Program-made: the position numbers and the translations under genes
The notes under the pieces: generated by a model
What the model saw: the letters and a program-made list of their open reading frames with translations, nothing else
The model's database searches: none
Told to the model about the DNA's origin: nothing
Assembly (NCBI GenBank): GCA_937934355.1
Contig: CALGZY010000139.1
Location: 1 to 11,553, forward strand
DNA: 11,553 bases
Reading direction: 5' to 3'
Source of the DNA: an uncultured Collinsella sp.
GTDB lineage: Bacteria; Actinomycetota; Coriobacteriia; Coriobacteriales; Coriobacteriaceae
Part shown: piece after piece, positions 1 through 5,896 of the stretch
How the letters are laid out: every line of letters starts with the position of its first letter
How positions within the stretch are numbered: the stretch's first letter is position 1

Positions 1-132
1 CAATGGTATATGGATGCGCCATCGACGTCTTCAATACAGAAGATATCAGTGCGGAATGTAGGGCGGCCCCGCTGCGGGGTTTTCCGCTGCGAGGCCGCTC
101 GTGATCTACGCCGGAGTTTGTCGTAGACGTTT
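1..132. other. Left-edge intergenic stretch, no gene called
   Basis: Short reading frames run in from the left edge on the plus strand and end by about position 61 or 103, but none has recognisable protein character, so I call no gene. A GC-rich stem (CCCCG 67-71, CGGGG 75-79) followed by TTTT (80-83) could be a weak terminator for a rightward gene outside the window. An overlapping outer stem GCGGCC/GGCCGC (63-68, 93-98) is also possible. A third pairing, TCTACG (105-110) with CGTAGA (122-127), lies just after the stop of the leftward exonuclease gene but has no T-tract on that strand. Confidence 0.4.
67..83 (+). terminator. Possible weak rho-independent terminator
   Basis: A five-pair GC stem (67-71 with 75-79, three-base loop) is followed directly by four T residues on the plus strand. 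The stem is short and an alternative larger stem competes with it, so this is tentative. It would serve a rightward gene lying left of the window. Confidence 0.3.
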
Positions 133-1101
133 CTAATTGGCAAACAGGTTCTTGAGGTTGAACTCGGCTTGGACGGTGCGGAGCATGAGGTCGGTGTCGT
201 CCAGACCCAGATGCTGCTCGTTGGCATCGGCGGCGAGGGTGCCACGGCGGCGCGCCCAGTTCTCGAGCGCGGCGGGCGCGGACTCGCGGGGGAGCGAGCG
301 CACGTCGGCGTCCAAGCTGCGGCAGATCTGGCGCGAGTCGATGACGATAATCTTGCCGGCGCGGCGTGCCTCGGCGTAACCGTCCAGATGAATTTTGAAC
401 CAGCTGTCCTCGAACGCGGCGTTATGCGCCATGTACGGGTACTTCTTCATAAGCTTGAGCAGCTGCTTCTGCAATTCCTTGTTCTCGCGGAAGGGCGTTT
501 TGCCGTCGATGTCGTCCCAGATGATGTGGTGGATATTCGACAGCGGCACATCCTTGCCGCGGTAGATATCGGGCAGGCCGCAGTAGTGTGCCTCGGCGTC
601 ATGCGGCACGGCGTCGCTGGTGAGGTCCATGATTTCCCAGCCCACGTTGATGATATAGCCGCGCTCGGGTGCACGGCCGGTGGTCTCGATGTCGATACCG
701 AGCACGGTGCCCTGGATGGGCTTGCGGGCGTAGGCCACGCCGAGCGCGTCGCGGTCGCCGCGGATCTCGCGCATGACCGACGCGGCGGTGCGCTTTTGCA
801 TCTTACCGATGGCGGCGCAGGTGTCGGCATCGGACAGGCCGCGCGAAAGCGTCGCGGGCGTCACGTTGCGCAGGCGCGCCTCGCCAATCTGGTCGCACAG
901 GTCGCGGTTGCGGTCAGCCAGGTCGCGCACGGTGGCAAAGTCGAAGCTGGGGTCGCCCTCGGCGGTAAAGTACTCGGTTTCGAGCACCTTAAGGGCCTCC
1001 TCGCCCTTCTGGCGCTCGGACTCCATGGCGCCGTGATCGCCATAGATAAACATGGGAATAAACGGCTGGCGCTCGTATTCGAGTGCTTGTGAAACGTTCA
1101 T
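133..1101 (-). CDS. DEDDh-family 3'-5' exonuclease domain protein
   Basis: Likely a 3'-5' exonuclease of the DnaQ-like DEDDh superfamily, acting on DNA or RNA with two divalent metal ions. The 322-residue protein has the exonuclease fold in its C-terminal 60%. ExoI is DIETTG (residues 137-142), with D137 and E139 as metal ligands. ExoII is the HNAAFED segment (226-232). ExoIII is HLGLDD (297-302), with H297 and D302 at the H-x4-D spacing of the DEDDh type. Residues 1-130 are charged, helical-looking and match no domain I recognise, so the substrate is unknown. The ATG at 1101 is preceded by AAGGAG at good spacing. It is transcribed divergently from the metal exporter gene and seems monocistronic. 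No good terminator follows it. The exonuclease class is secure from the motifs; the role (repair, RNA processing or other) is not inferable. Confidence 0.85.
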   Translation of the reverse strand: MNVSQALEYERQPFIPMFIYGDHGAMESERQKGEEALKVLETEYFTAEGDPSFDFATVRDLADRNRDLCDQIGEARLRNVTPATLSRGLSDADTCAAIGKMQKRTAASVMREIRGDRDALGVAYARKPIQGTVLGIDIETTGRAPERGYIINVGWEIMDLTSDAVPHDAEAHYCGLPDIYRGKDVPLSNIHHIIWDDIDGKTPFRENKELQKQLLKLMKKYPYMAHNAAFEDSWFKIHLDGYAEARRAGKIIVIDSRQICRSLDADVRSLPRESAPAALENWARRRGTLAADANEQHLGLDDTDLMLRTVQAEFNLKNLFAN

Positions 1102-1162
1102 ATAACTGCTCCTTGGACGGGCCGCAGCGCGCGGCTCGGGTTCATTGAGATGTGGCGAGATG

Positions 1163-1241
1163 ATAGTTTACCATGGGCAACTATTGGCATCGCGCCTAGG
1201 ACAACTACAATACCCTAGTTGACCGCTAGGACTTTTACAAT
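1163..1241. promoter_or_regulatory. Nested direct and inverted repeats, putative operator region
   Basis: Several repeats surround the exporter promoter. ATAGTT-N10-AACTAT spans 1163-1184 and touches the -35 box. CAACTA-N8-TAGTTG spans 1202-1221 and covers the -10 box. CCTAG-N7-CTAGG spans 1214-1230 at the predicted start site. A direct repeat CTAGGAC-N3-TACAAT occurs at 1196-1211 and again at 1226-1241, exactly 30 bases apart. The placement suits repressor binding, plausibly by a metal-sensing DtxR/MntR-type regulator given the downstream gene, but the regulator is inferred only from context. Confidence 0.5.
1184..1211 (+). promoter_or_regulatory. Promoter of the metal exporter gene
   Basis: TTGGCA (1184-1189) and TACAAT (1206-1211) are separated by 16 bases and each differs from the sigma-70-type consensus at one or two positions. 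Transcription would start near 1218, leaving a leader of about 55 bases before the ATG at 1274. That is too short for a manganese riboswitch of the yybP-ykoY class. Confidence 0.6.
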
Positions 1242-1273
1242 GCTGCCGAAAGACACGAAAGGTTCCATCCGTC

Positions 1274-2362
1274 ATGGATTTGCTGATTGATATTCTGCTC
1301 GACGCCGGCAAGGACACGCTCTCGCTTGTGCCGTTTTTGTTGGTGACGTATCTGGCCCTCGAGACCTTGGAGCACGTCGCGGGCGACCGCGTTAACGGGG
1401 CCATCAAGCGCGCCGGCGCCGCGGGTCCCGTGGTTGGCTCGTTGCTGGGTATGGTGCCGCAGTGCGGCTTTTCGGCCATGGCGGCAACGCTGTACGCCGG
1501 TCGCGTCGTGACCTTGGGCACGTTGGTGGCGGTGTTCCTTTCGACCTCCGACGAGATGCTGCCGCTGCTACTTGCCGAGCAGGTTCCCGTGCAGACCATG
1601 GCGATGCTTTTGGCTTCGAAGGCACTGATCGCGCTGGTCACGGGCTTTATCGTGGACGCGGCTATCCGCGGCCTTCGTCGTAACGCTCGCGCGCATGCGG
1701 CGATTCGCCGTACCGTGCTGGGGACCGCTTCCAATCCGGCTCATGTGAACTGCGCGCACGACGACCATACCGGGGGCGACATCATTGATGAAGTGGCCGA
1801 GGCGGGCGTGAGCGCCGATCACATCCATGAGCTGTGCGAGCGCGACCATTGCGGTTGCGATGAAGACGAGGACGAGTACGAACACGGACATGGACACGAT
1901 CACGGTCATGGGGGCGAGCATGAACACCATGATGGCCACGGTCACTCCCACTCTCACGAGAGCGCGCCCCTCCTGTCGATTATTCGCAGCGCCATCTCGC
2001 ACACCGTGCAGGTATCGGTATTCATTTTTCTGGTGACGCTGATTCTGGTCGCCGTGCTCGAGACCTTCGGCGAGTCCGCGATCGAGCAGTTCCTGCGTGG
2101 CAACGAGACGCTCGCCGTCCTGGGTTCGGCGCTTGTCGGCCTGATCCCCAACTGCTCGGCCAGCGTCGTCATCACGCAACTGTACCTGGAAGGCGCGCTG
2201 CAGCTGGCCCCGATGCTCGCCGGCACGCTCATCTCTGCCGGTGTGGGCTACCTGGTGCTGTTCCGCACCAACCGCAGCGCCCGCGAAAACGTCCTGTTCC
2301 TGATCATGATGTACGTCATCGGTGCCGGCTGGGGCCTCATCCTCTCCGCCGTTGGCCTTTAA
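1274..2362 (+). CDS. Histidine-rich membrane metal exporter (ArsP_2 / putative manganese transporter family)
   Basis: Polytopic membrane protein of 362 residues resembling the putative 10-TM heavy-metal exporter family (ArsP_2, often annotated as arsenic efflux or manganese transporter). Two hydrophobic halves (about 1-132 and 233-362) flank a hydrophilic loop. Each half carries a similar signature: GMVPQCGFS (59-67) and GLIPNCSAS (289-297), which suggests internal duplication with a paired P-x-C motif in the membrane path. The central loop has CERDHCGC (188-195), an acidic run (196-203) and twelve histidines between 204 and 228, so it should bind divalent metal, most plausibly in the cytoplasm. 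The ATG at 1274 has AAAGG eleven bases upstream, slightly distant. The metal is not certain: manganese, zinc and nickel all suit such a loop, and the arsenic label is a family name only. It stands alone, with palindromic repeats directly after its stop. Confidence 0.8.
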   Translation: MDLLIDILLDAGKDTLSLVPFLLVTYLALETLEHVAGDRVNGAIKRAGAAGPVVGSLLGMVPQCGFSAMAATLYAGRVVTLGTLVAVFLSTSDEMLPLLLAEQVPVQTMAMLLASKALIALVTGFIVDAAIRGLRRNARAHAAIRRTVLGTASNPAHVNCAHDDHTGGDIIDEVAEAGVSADHIHELCERDHCGCDEDEDEYEHGHGHDHGHGGEHEHHDGHGHSHSHESAPLLSIIRSAISHTVQVSVFIFLVTLILVAVLETFGESAIEQFLRGNETLAVLGSALVGLIPNCSASVVITQLYLEGALQLAPMLAGTLISAGVGYLVLFRTNRSARENVLFLIMMYVIGAGWGLILSAVGL

Positions 2363-2463
2363 GTAGATTATTGGGACATGTCTTACGATCTACCCCTGTG
2401 ACCAGGGCATTTCCGCTGCCAAAACAAAAAGGTAGATTTCCGGGCATGTCCCGAAAATCTACC
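2362..2463. repeat. Pair of 33-bp palindromes in inverted orientation
   Basis: Two 33-base elements lie at 2362-2394 and 2431-2463. Each is itself an imperfect palindrome with GTAGAT at one end, ATCTAC at the other and a CATG core. Comparing the first with the reverse complement of the second gives 24 identical positions of 33 without gaps. The 36 bases between them include a small stem CCCTG/CAGGG (2394-2398, 2403-2407). The arrangement looks like a roughly 100-bp element with terminal inverted repeats, sitting between the exporter stop codon and the UPF0178 stop codon. It has no coding capacity. Confidence 0.6.
2426..2463 (-). terminator. Rho-independent terminator of the hdeD-like/UPF0178 operon
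   Basis: On the minus strand the hairpin 2463-2431 (nine pairs, one C/A mismatch, four more pairs, five-base loop) is followed at once by TTTTTGTTTT (2430-2421). It begins five bases after the UPF0178 stop codon. The same hairpin is one of the paired palindromes, so the repeat seems to double as the terminator. Confidence 0.8.
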
Positions 2464-2467
2464 TTGG

Positions 2468-2950
2468 TTAGCGCAGCAGCTCGGTGAGGTTGCGCTTAAA
2501 GCGGGCCCGGTCTTCGCTGGTAAATGCCGCCGGACCGCGAGTGCGACCGCCGGCGCGGCGCACCTTCTTTTCCTCGTGGCGAATAAACAGTTGCATGTCG
2601 ATGGTCGCCTTATCGTAGACGCGCCCGCGCACGCCGATGGCGGCGGCATCGCGCCCGAGCACCATGCTCGCCAAGCCAATGTCCTGCGTCACGACTACGT
2701 CGCCCGCCTGCAGGCGTTCGACAATGGCAAAGTCGGCGCTGTCGGCGCCCACGCTCACATCGAGCGTCGTGACCCAAAATCCGCGTCGCGCATGCTCGAC
2801 GTCGCGCGGATCGTTGCGGCGAATGTGGCGTTCCAGGTTCTGTGTGCTGTTGCCGGCGATAACGACGGCAACGCCCGCCCGCCGCGCGCAGTCAATCGAC
2901 TCGCGCGTGACCGGGCAGGCGTCTGCATCAATAAAGAGCGTTCGCGGCAT
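2468..2950 (-). CDS. UPF0178 / DUF188 family protein (YaiI/YqxD-like)
   Basis: A 160-residue soluble protein of the UPF0178 (DUF188) family, whose biochemical function is not established; the fold is regarded as PIN-nuclease-like. The family landmarks are all present: FIDADACPV at the N-terminus (6-14) with acidic residues D8 and D10, GADSADF (68-74), VTQDIGLA (87-94) and the C-terminal G-x-RTRGP-x-FT region (135-143). The acidic residues D8, D10, D70, D73 and D90 could form a metal site, which is an inference. Length is usual for the family. Its ATG directly abuts the TAG of the hdeD-like gene (TAGATG), and there is no clear ribosome-binding site, so translation is probably coupled to that gene. 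A terminator follows five bases after the stop. Confidence 0.9.
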   Translation of the reverse strand: MPRTLFIDADACPVTRESIDCARRAGVAVVIAGNSTQNLERHIRRNDPRDVEHARRGFWVTTLDVSVGADSADFAIVERLQAGDVVVTQDIGLASMVLGRDAAAIGVRGRVYDKATIDMQLFIRHEEKKVRRAGGRTRGPAAFTSEDRARFKRNLTELLR

Positions 2951-3553
2951 CTAGTGCACCAGTTTGCCAAATTGAATAGCGCGAACAATCAGCGTTACGC
3001 CAAACACCAGCAGTGCGGCGCCGCTAAAGATGACGAGCATCTTGGCCGACCACAGCGGATAGATAAACACGAACATGCCGGCGATGATGGAGAGCGCGCC
3101 GCTCAGGATGGCGAGGGCACGGTTGGACGAAAGCTCGGACTCCAGAATGGACATGACACCTTCGACGATCCAGCCAAAGCCGGCCACGATAACCACCATC
3201 GTGGTGAGCGTCGCGGTCGAGAAGGCCTGGTTGCGCAGGATTATGACGCCGCCCAAGATAATGAGTAGGTTGGAGATGATGCTCGTCACGCGCCAGCCGG
3301 TGGGCAGCAGTGGCTCGAAAACAGCGGTAAACAGCCTGATCGCGGCCGTGATCACAAAGTAGAAGCCCAAGACGGTCGTTAGGAAGACGAGGGACTTGGC
3401 AGGCGCAAACAGCAGTGCGATGCCGGCGACGAGCGCCAAGACGCCCGTGATGGCGTAAATCCAGCGCACGGCCTTGACGGCCTTGCCTGCCATGCTTTTC
3501 TCGTCAAATCCAAACTGGCTCGATTTTTGGTCATCATTCTTAAAGATGCCCAT
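2951..3553 (-). CDS. HdeD-like DUF308 membrane protein
   Basis: A 200-residue inner-membrane protein with a short polar N-terminus (about 1-25) and six hydrophobic segments (about 31-51, 55-78, 88-106, 111-137, 145-165 and 170-191), matching the DUF308/HdeD family layout of paired helices. In Escherichia coli HdeD is linked to acid resistance at high cell density; that role need not apply here. I choose the ATG at 3553 because AAAGGAGA lies four bases upstream. A longer in-frame start at 3652 would add 33 arginine- and alanine-rich residues without a ribosome-binding site. It is the first gene of a two-gene operon with the UPF0178 gene, with no intervening base. The leader contains a GC-rich hairpin. 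No residues indicate a catalytic role. Confidence 0.85.
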   Translation of the reverse strand: MGIFKNDDQKSSQFGFDEKSMAGKAVKAVRWIYAITGVLALVAGIALLFAPAKSLVFLTTVLGFYFVITAAIRLFTAVFEPLLPTGWRVTSIISNLLIILGGVIILRNQAFSTATLTTMVVIVAGFGWIVEGVMSILESELSSNRALAILSGALSIIAGMFVFIYPLWSAKMLVIFSGAALLVFGVTLIVRAIQFGKLVH

Positions 3554-3651
3554 AATGTCTCCTTTCCGTGCGGTGCACGTCGCGTTCATTGCTCTCCGTG
3601 CGGCGTACGCCAAAAGTGCTGCAACAAGTATCGCCCAAGGGCGCCGATGCA

Positions 3652-3680
3652 TGGGGCGGGAAGGACGAATTGCCGCCCCA
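3652..3680 (-). other. Hairpin in the hdeD-like gene's upstream region
   Basis: TGGGGCGG (3652-3659) pairs perfectly with CCGCCCCA (3673-3680) around a 13-base loop, about 100 bases upstream of the hdeD-like start. It has no T-tract on either strand, so it is not a terminator. It could be a leader structure or a protein-binding site. I could not place a convincing promoter for this gene. Confidence 0.35.
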
Positions 3681-3731
3681 CATTCCCGAATTGTTACTTT
3701 TGTTCCCGCTCCAGTGAGGATTAATCAACAA

Positions 3732-3760
3732 TTGTAGAACATTACGCCGCTGTATGTAAT
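3732..3760 (+). promoter_or_regulatory. Candidate promoter of the nitroreductase unit
   Basis: TGTAAT (3755-3760) matches the -10 consensus at five of six positions. TTGTAG (3732-3737), 17 bases upstream, is a weak -35 match. Transcription would begin near 3767, just before the iron-box-like sequence. Confidence 0.45.
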
Positions 3761-3770
3761 TGCCTAGGTT

Positions 3771-3789
3771 TTAGGTTAGATTCTCCTAA
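3771..3789. promoter_or_regulatory. DtxR/IdeR-like iron box
   Basis: TTAGGTTAGATTCTCCTAA agrees with the actinobacterial DtxR/IdeR consensus TWAGGTTAGSCTAACCTWA at 15 of 19 positions, including the whole left half-site and the outer five bases of the right half. It lies immediately downstream of the candidate -10 box, a typical repressor position. CCTAGG (3763-3768) and a direct repeat AATTGCC (3758-3764 and 3794-3800) flank it. The gene it would control is the nitroreductase at 3818. Binding by a DtxR-family protein is inferred from sequence likeness. Confidence 0.55.
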
Positions 3790-3817
3790 GAACAATTGCC
3801 CGAAATTGGGGGTCCCT

Positions 3818-4489
3818 ATGAACGAAACAGTTCCCGCGGCGCCGTCGAGCGCGGAGTCGATGGCAAAGCAGGGTTGCGAAAAGCTCGGCTTGGAAGCGTT
3901 TGATGCGCTGGTCCGTCGTGCCCGTACGTGCCGCCGTTTTGACGAGTCCATGCGCGTGCCGCGCGAGTTTTTGCTCGAGCTGGCGGAACTGGCGCACCTG
4001 GCTCCCTGCGGCGCCAATGCTCAGCGTCTGCGTTTTCATGTGGTAAGCGGTGCAGAGGACTGCGCTCGCGTGTTTGACGAGCTTGCATGGGCCGGCGCGC
4101 TTAAGGACTGGCCGGGTCCTGCCGAGGGTGAGCGCCCGACCGGCTACATCGCGATTCTTGCCGAGCGCGCCGTTCCGGGCAAGCCAGCCGCTCCCATTAC
4201 CGAGGTCGACACGGGCATTGCCGCGCAGACGATGATGCTCGCCGCCCGCAGCGCCACGCCCGAGGTGGCAGCCTGCATGTTCAAGGCCTTTACGCCCCAC
4301 GCGATCGATGCCATGGGGCTCGATAACGACAAGTATGAGCTCAAGCTGATCATGGCGCTTGGCGTTCCGGCCGAGACGCAGGTGATCGATGCGATCGATT
4401 CCAACCCCGACGGCTCCATCAATTATTGGCGCGACGAGGCGCGGGTGCACCACGTACCCAAGCGTCCGCTTGCCGACGTGCTGCTGTAG
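3818..4489 (+). CDS. Nitroreductase family FMN-dependent oxidoreductase
   Basis: A 223-residue soluble flavoprotein of the nitroreductase superfamily, expected to use FMN and NAD(P)H to reduce nitro, quinone or flavin substrates; the true substrate is unknown. The N-terminal FMN-contact motif is RRARTCRRFDE (33-43). The second flavin loop is APCGANAQRLRF (62-73), where many relatives have a GxNxQPW-like sequence. The mid segment DTGIAAQTMMLAA (131-143) and the C-terminal GVPAE (182-186) complete the family pattern. I start at the ATG at 3818, preceded by GGGGG; an in-frame TTG at 3806 would add four residues only. The upstream iron-box-like site suggests derepression under iron limitation, so a ferric or flavin reductase role is conceivable but unproven. 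Two histidine phosphatase genes follow on the same strand. Confidence 0.88.
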   Translation: MNETVPAAPSSAESMAKQGCEKLGLEAFDALVRRARTCRRFDESMRVPREFLLELAELAHLAPCGANAQRLRFHVVSGAEDCARVFDELAWAGALKDWPGPAEGERPTGYIAILAERAVPGKPAAPITEVDTGIAAQTMMLAARSATPEVAACMFKAFTPHAIDAMGLDNDKYELKLIMALGVPAETQVIDAIDSNPDGSINYWRDEARVHHVPKRPLADVLL

Positions 4490-4521
4490 TTGAGCGTCAC
4501 CGCGGTGTGATCCGGCGGTAA

Positions 4522-4556
4522 ACCACCACAAAGGTGCCTGTCCCCTTTGTGGTGGT
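4522..4556. repeat. Perfect 13-bp inverted repeat with TGCCTGTCC loop
   Basis: ACCACCACAAAGG (4522-4534) and CCTTTGTGGTGGT (4544-4556) are perfect complements around the nine-base loop TGCCTGTCC. There is no T-tract after it, so it is a poor intrinsic terminator. I recall this palindrome type as an abundant intergenic repeat in Collinsella-like and some other genomes, similar in style to REP elements. Here it separates the nitroreductase from the first histidine phosphatase. Its hairpin ends five bases before the phosphatase ribosome-binding site, so it might affect expression of that gene. Confidence 0.75.
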
Positions 4557-4571
4557 ACGAGGGGAGGGTGT

Positions 4572-5114
4572 GTGGCAGATTTGTATTTGGTGCGGCATGG
4601 GCAGACTGAGCTCAATGTGCAGAACATTTTGCAGGGCGGGCACGATTCGCCGCTTACGGCGCGCGGGCGCGAGCAGGCGCTGATGGCGCGTGCGGCGTTT
4701 GCGGCGCGCGGCGTGGCCTTTGACCGTGTGTATTCCTCCCCGTTGGGCCGGGCGCGGCGTACGGCTGAGCTAATTGCTGGTGAGGGCCGCTCGATAGAGC
4801 TGGTCGATGACCTGCGCGAGTGGCATTTGGGCTCGCTGGAGGGTACATCAAATCGCGAGATGCCGCCGCAGCCCTGGGGTGATTATCCGGTGGCCTTTGG
4901 TGGCGAGTCTGAAGGCGAGCTCCAGTCGCGCATGGTCGCGGCGCTGTCCCACATCATGGCCAGGCCGCAGCACGACTGTGTGCTGGCAGTCTCCCACGGC
5001 TCTTCCTGCCAGGAGTTTCTTGAGTATGTGACTGGCAGGGGAGAGCTACCCGACAACGGTGCCGTGCTTCATTTTGGCTATTGCGACGGTGCGTTTTCGC
5101 TCCTTGATTGGTAA
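4572..5114 (+). CDS. Histidine phosphatase family protein (first of tandem pair)
   Basis: A 180-residue member of the histidine phosphatase (phosphoglycerate mutase-like) superfamily. LVRHGQT (6-12) supplies R8 and the phospho-accepting H9. SSPLGRARRTA (55-65) supplies R60. LREWHLGSLEG (81-91) places the acid residue E83. The second catalytic histidine is H142 in VSHGSS. All core residues are present, so it should be an active phosphatase or mutase; the small cap region gives no clear substrate. The start is GTG at 4572, with GGGGAGGG just before it. It is 17 bases upstream of a second paralogue and probably co-transcribed with it. Possible substrates include sugar phosphates, nucleotides or phosphoserine; none can be chosen from the sequence. 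Confidence 0.9.
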   Translation: MADLYLVRHGQTELNVQNILQGGHDSPLTARGREQALMARAAFAARGVAFDRVYSSPLGRARRTAELIAGEGRSIELVDDLREWHLGSLEGTSNREMPPQPWGDYPVAFGGESEGELQSRMVAALSHIMARPQHDCVLAVSHGSSCQEFLEYVTGRGELPDNGAVLHFGYCDGAFSLLDW

Positions 5115-5131
5115 CGAACGAAAGGACCCCT

Positions 5132-5767
5132 ATGAATAAAGACCTGTATCTGGTTCGTCATGGGCAGACAATATTCAACCTTAAGCGCATTATTCAGGGT
5201 TGGAGTGACTCGCCGCTCACGCAGCTGGGATGCGACCAGGCGGCGCGTGCCGGCATGTTCTTGCGTGCGCGCGGCATTGAACCCGATCATGCCTACACCT
5301 CCACACTTCATCGCACCGAGCAGACTATCGCCAACCTGTGGCCGGGCTTGGCGTACGAGCGCCTGGACGGTCTGCGTGAGTGGTTCTTTGGCGACTTTGA
5401 GGCCGAGCGCGTGATGCTTATGCCCGAGCGCCCGTGGCGAGATTTCTATCGTCAGTTTGGCGGCGAGGGCCAGATGCAGGTGCGCGAGCGCATGGCGGCG
5501 ACGATAACCGATCTTATGCGACGTCCGGACCACGAGTGCGTGCTCGCGGTGAGCCACGGTTCGGCTATCAAGGAGTTTTTGGACCACGTGCGGGGCGCGG
5601 CGGCCGACGAGCGCGAACGCGTGCCGGGCAACTGCTCAGTGCTGCATTTTGCGTTTGACGATGCGGCCGATACGTTTGAACTGGTCGAAGTCTTTACGCA
5701 GGAAGACTACGCGCGCGAGCTGGGGCTTGAACCGCTCGTGGCTACTGCGGGTCCGCAGCGCGGATAA
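5132..5767 (+). CDS. Histidine phosphatase family protein (second of tandem pair)
   Basis: A 211-residue paralogue of the preceding gene with the same motif order: LVRHGQT (7-13, R9 and H10), TSTLHRTEQT (56-65, R61), LREWFFGDFEA (81-91, E83) and VSHGSA (141-146, H142). Both proteins share the LREW signature and the motif spacing, which points to tandem duplication followed by divergence. This copy has a longer C-terminus (about 30 extra residues after the shared core), rich in acidic residues. The ATG at 5132 has AAAGGA six bases upstream; an in-frame TTG at 5108 would overlap the previous gene and is less likely. The substrate is unknown. A strong bidirectional terminator lies downstream. 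Confidence 0.9.
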   Translation: MNKDLYLVRHGQTIFNLKRIIQGWSDSPLTQLGCDQAARAGMFLRARGIEPDHAYTSTLHRTEQTIANLWPGLAYERLDGLREWFFGDFEAERVMLMPERPWRDFYRQFGGEGQMQVRERMAATITDLMRRPDHECVLAVSHGSAIKEFLDHVRGAAADERERVPGNCSVLHFAFDDAADTFELVEVFTQEDYARELGLEPLVATAGPQRG

Positions 5768-5810
5768 CGCGAGCGCGGCGGCACGGGTCGTCGGCATAAC
5801 TTCTCGACGC

Positions 5811-5862
5811 AAAAGGGGCGGAGATGCATGTACCTGCTGCATCTCCGCCCCCTGTTTGTTGG
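5811..5862. terminator. Bidirectional rho-independent terminator between convergent genes
   Basis: GGGGCGGAGATGCA (5815-5828) pairs perfectly over 14 bases with TGCATCTCCGCCCC (5838-5851) around a nine-base loop. On the plus strand CTGTTTGTT follows; on the minus strand TTTTGCG follows. It lies between the rightward histidine phosphatase pair (stop at 5767) and the leftward DUF1015-like gene (stop at 5897), so it can serve both units. Confidence 0.85.
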
Positions 5863-5896
5863 GCTGCCGATTTTTGTGCTGGACGGTCTGGTCTTG

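Noticed and set aside
169..1092. A 307-codon plus-strand frame opposite the exonuclease
   Set aside because: The minus strand carries complete DEDDh motifs and a good ribosome-binding site; the plus frame is a compositional shadow.
1212..1273. Manganese (yybP-ykoY) riboswitch in the exporter leader
   Set aside because: The predicted leader is about 55 bases, too short for this riboswitch class, and its conserved loop sequences are not seen.
3554..3652. N-terminal extension of the hdeD-like gene to an ATG at 3652, which would look like a signal peptide
   Set aside because: AAAGGAG sits just before the ATG at 3553, the extension has no ribosome-binding site, and DUF308 proteins normally start close to their first helix.
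4498..4507. CACCGCGGTG palindrome after the nitroreductase stop
   Set aside because: Ten bases of GC-rich palindrome are expected by chance in this composition; there is no T-tract or promoter beside it.
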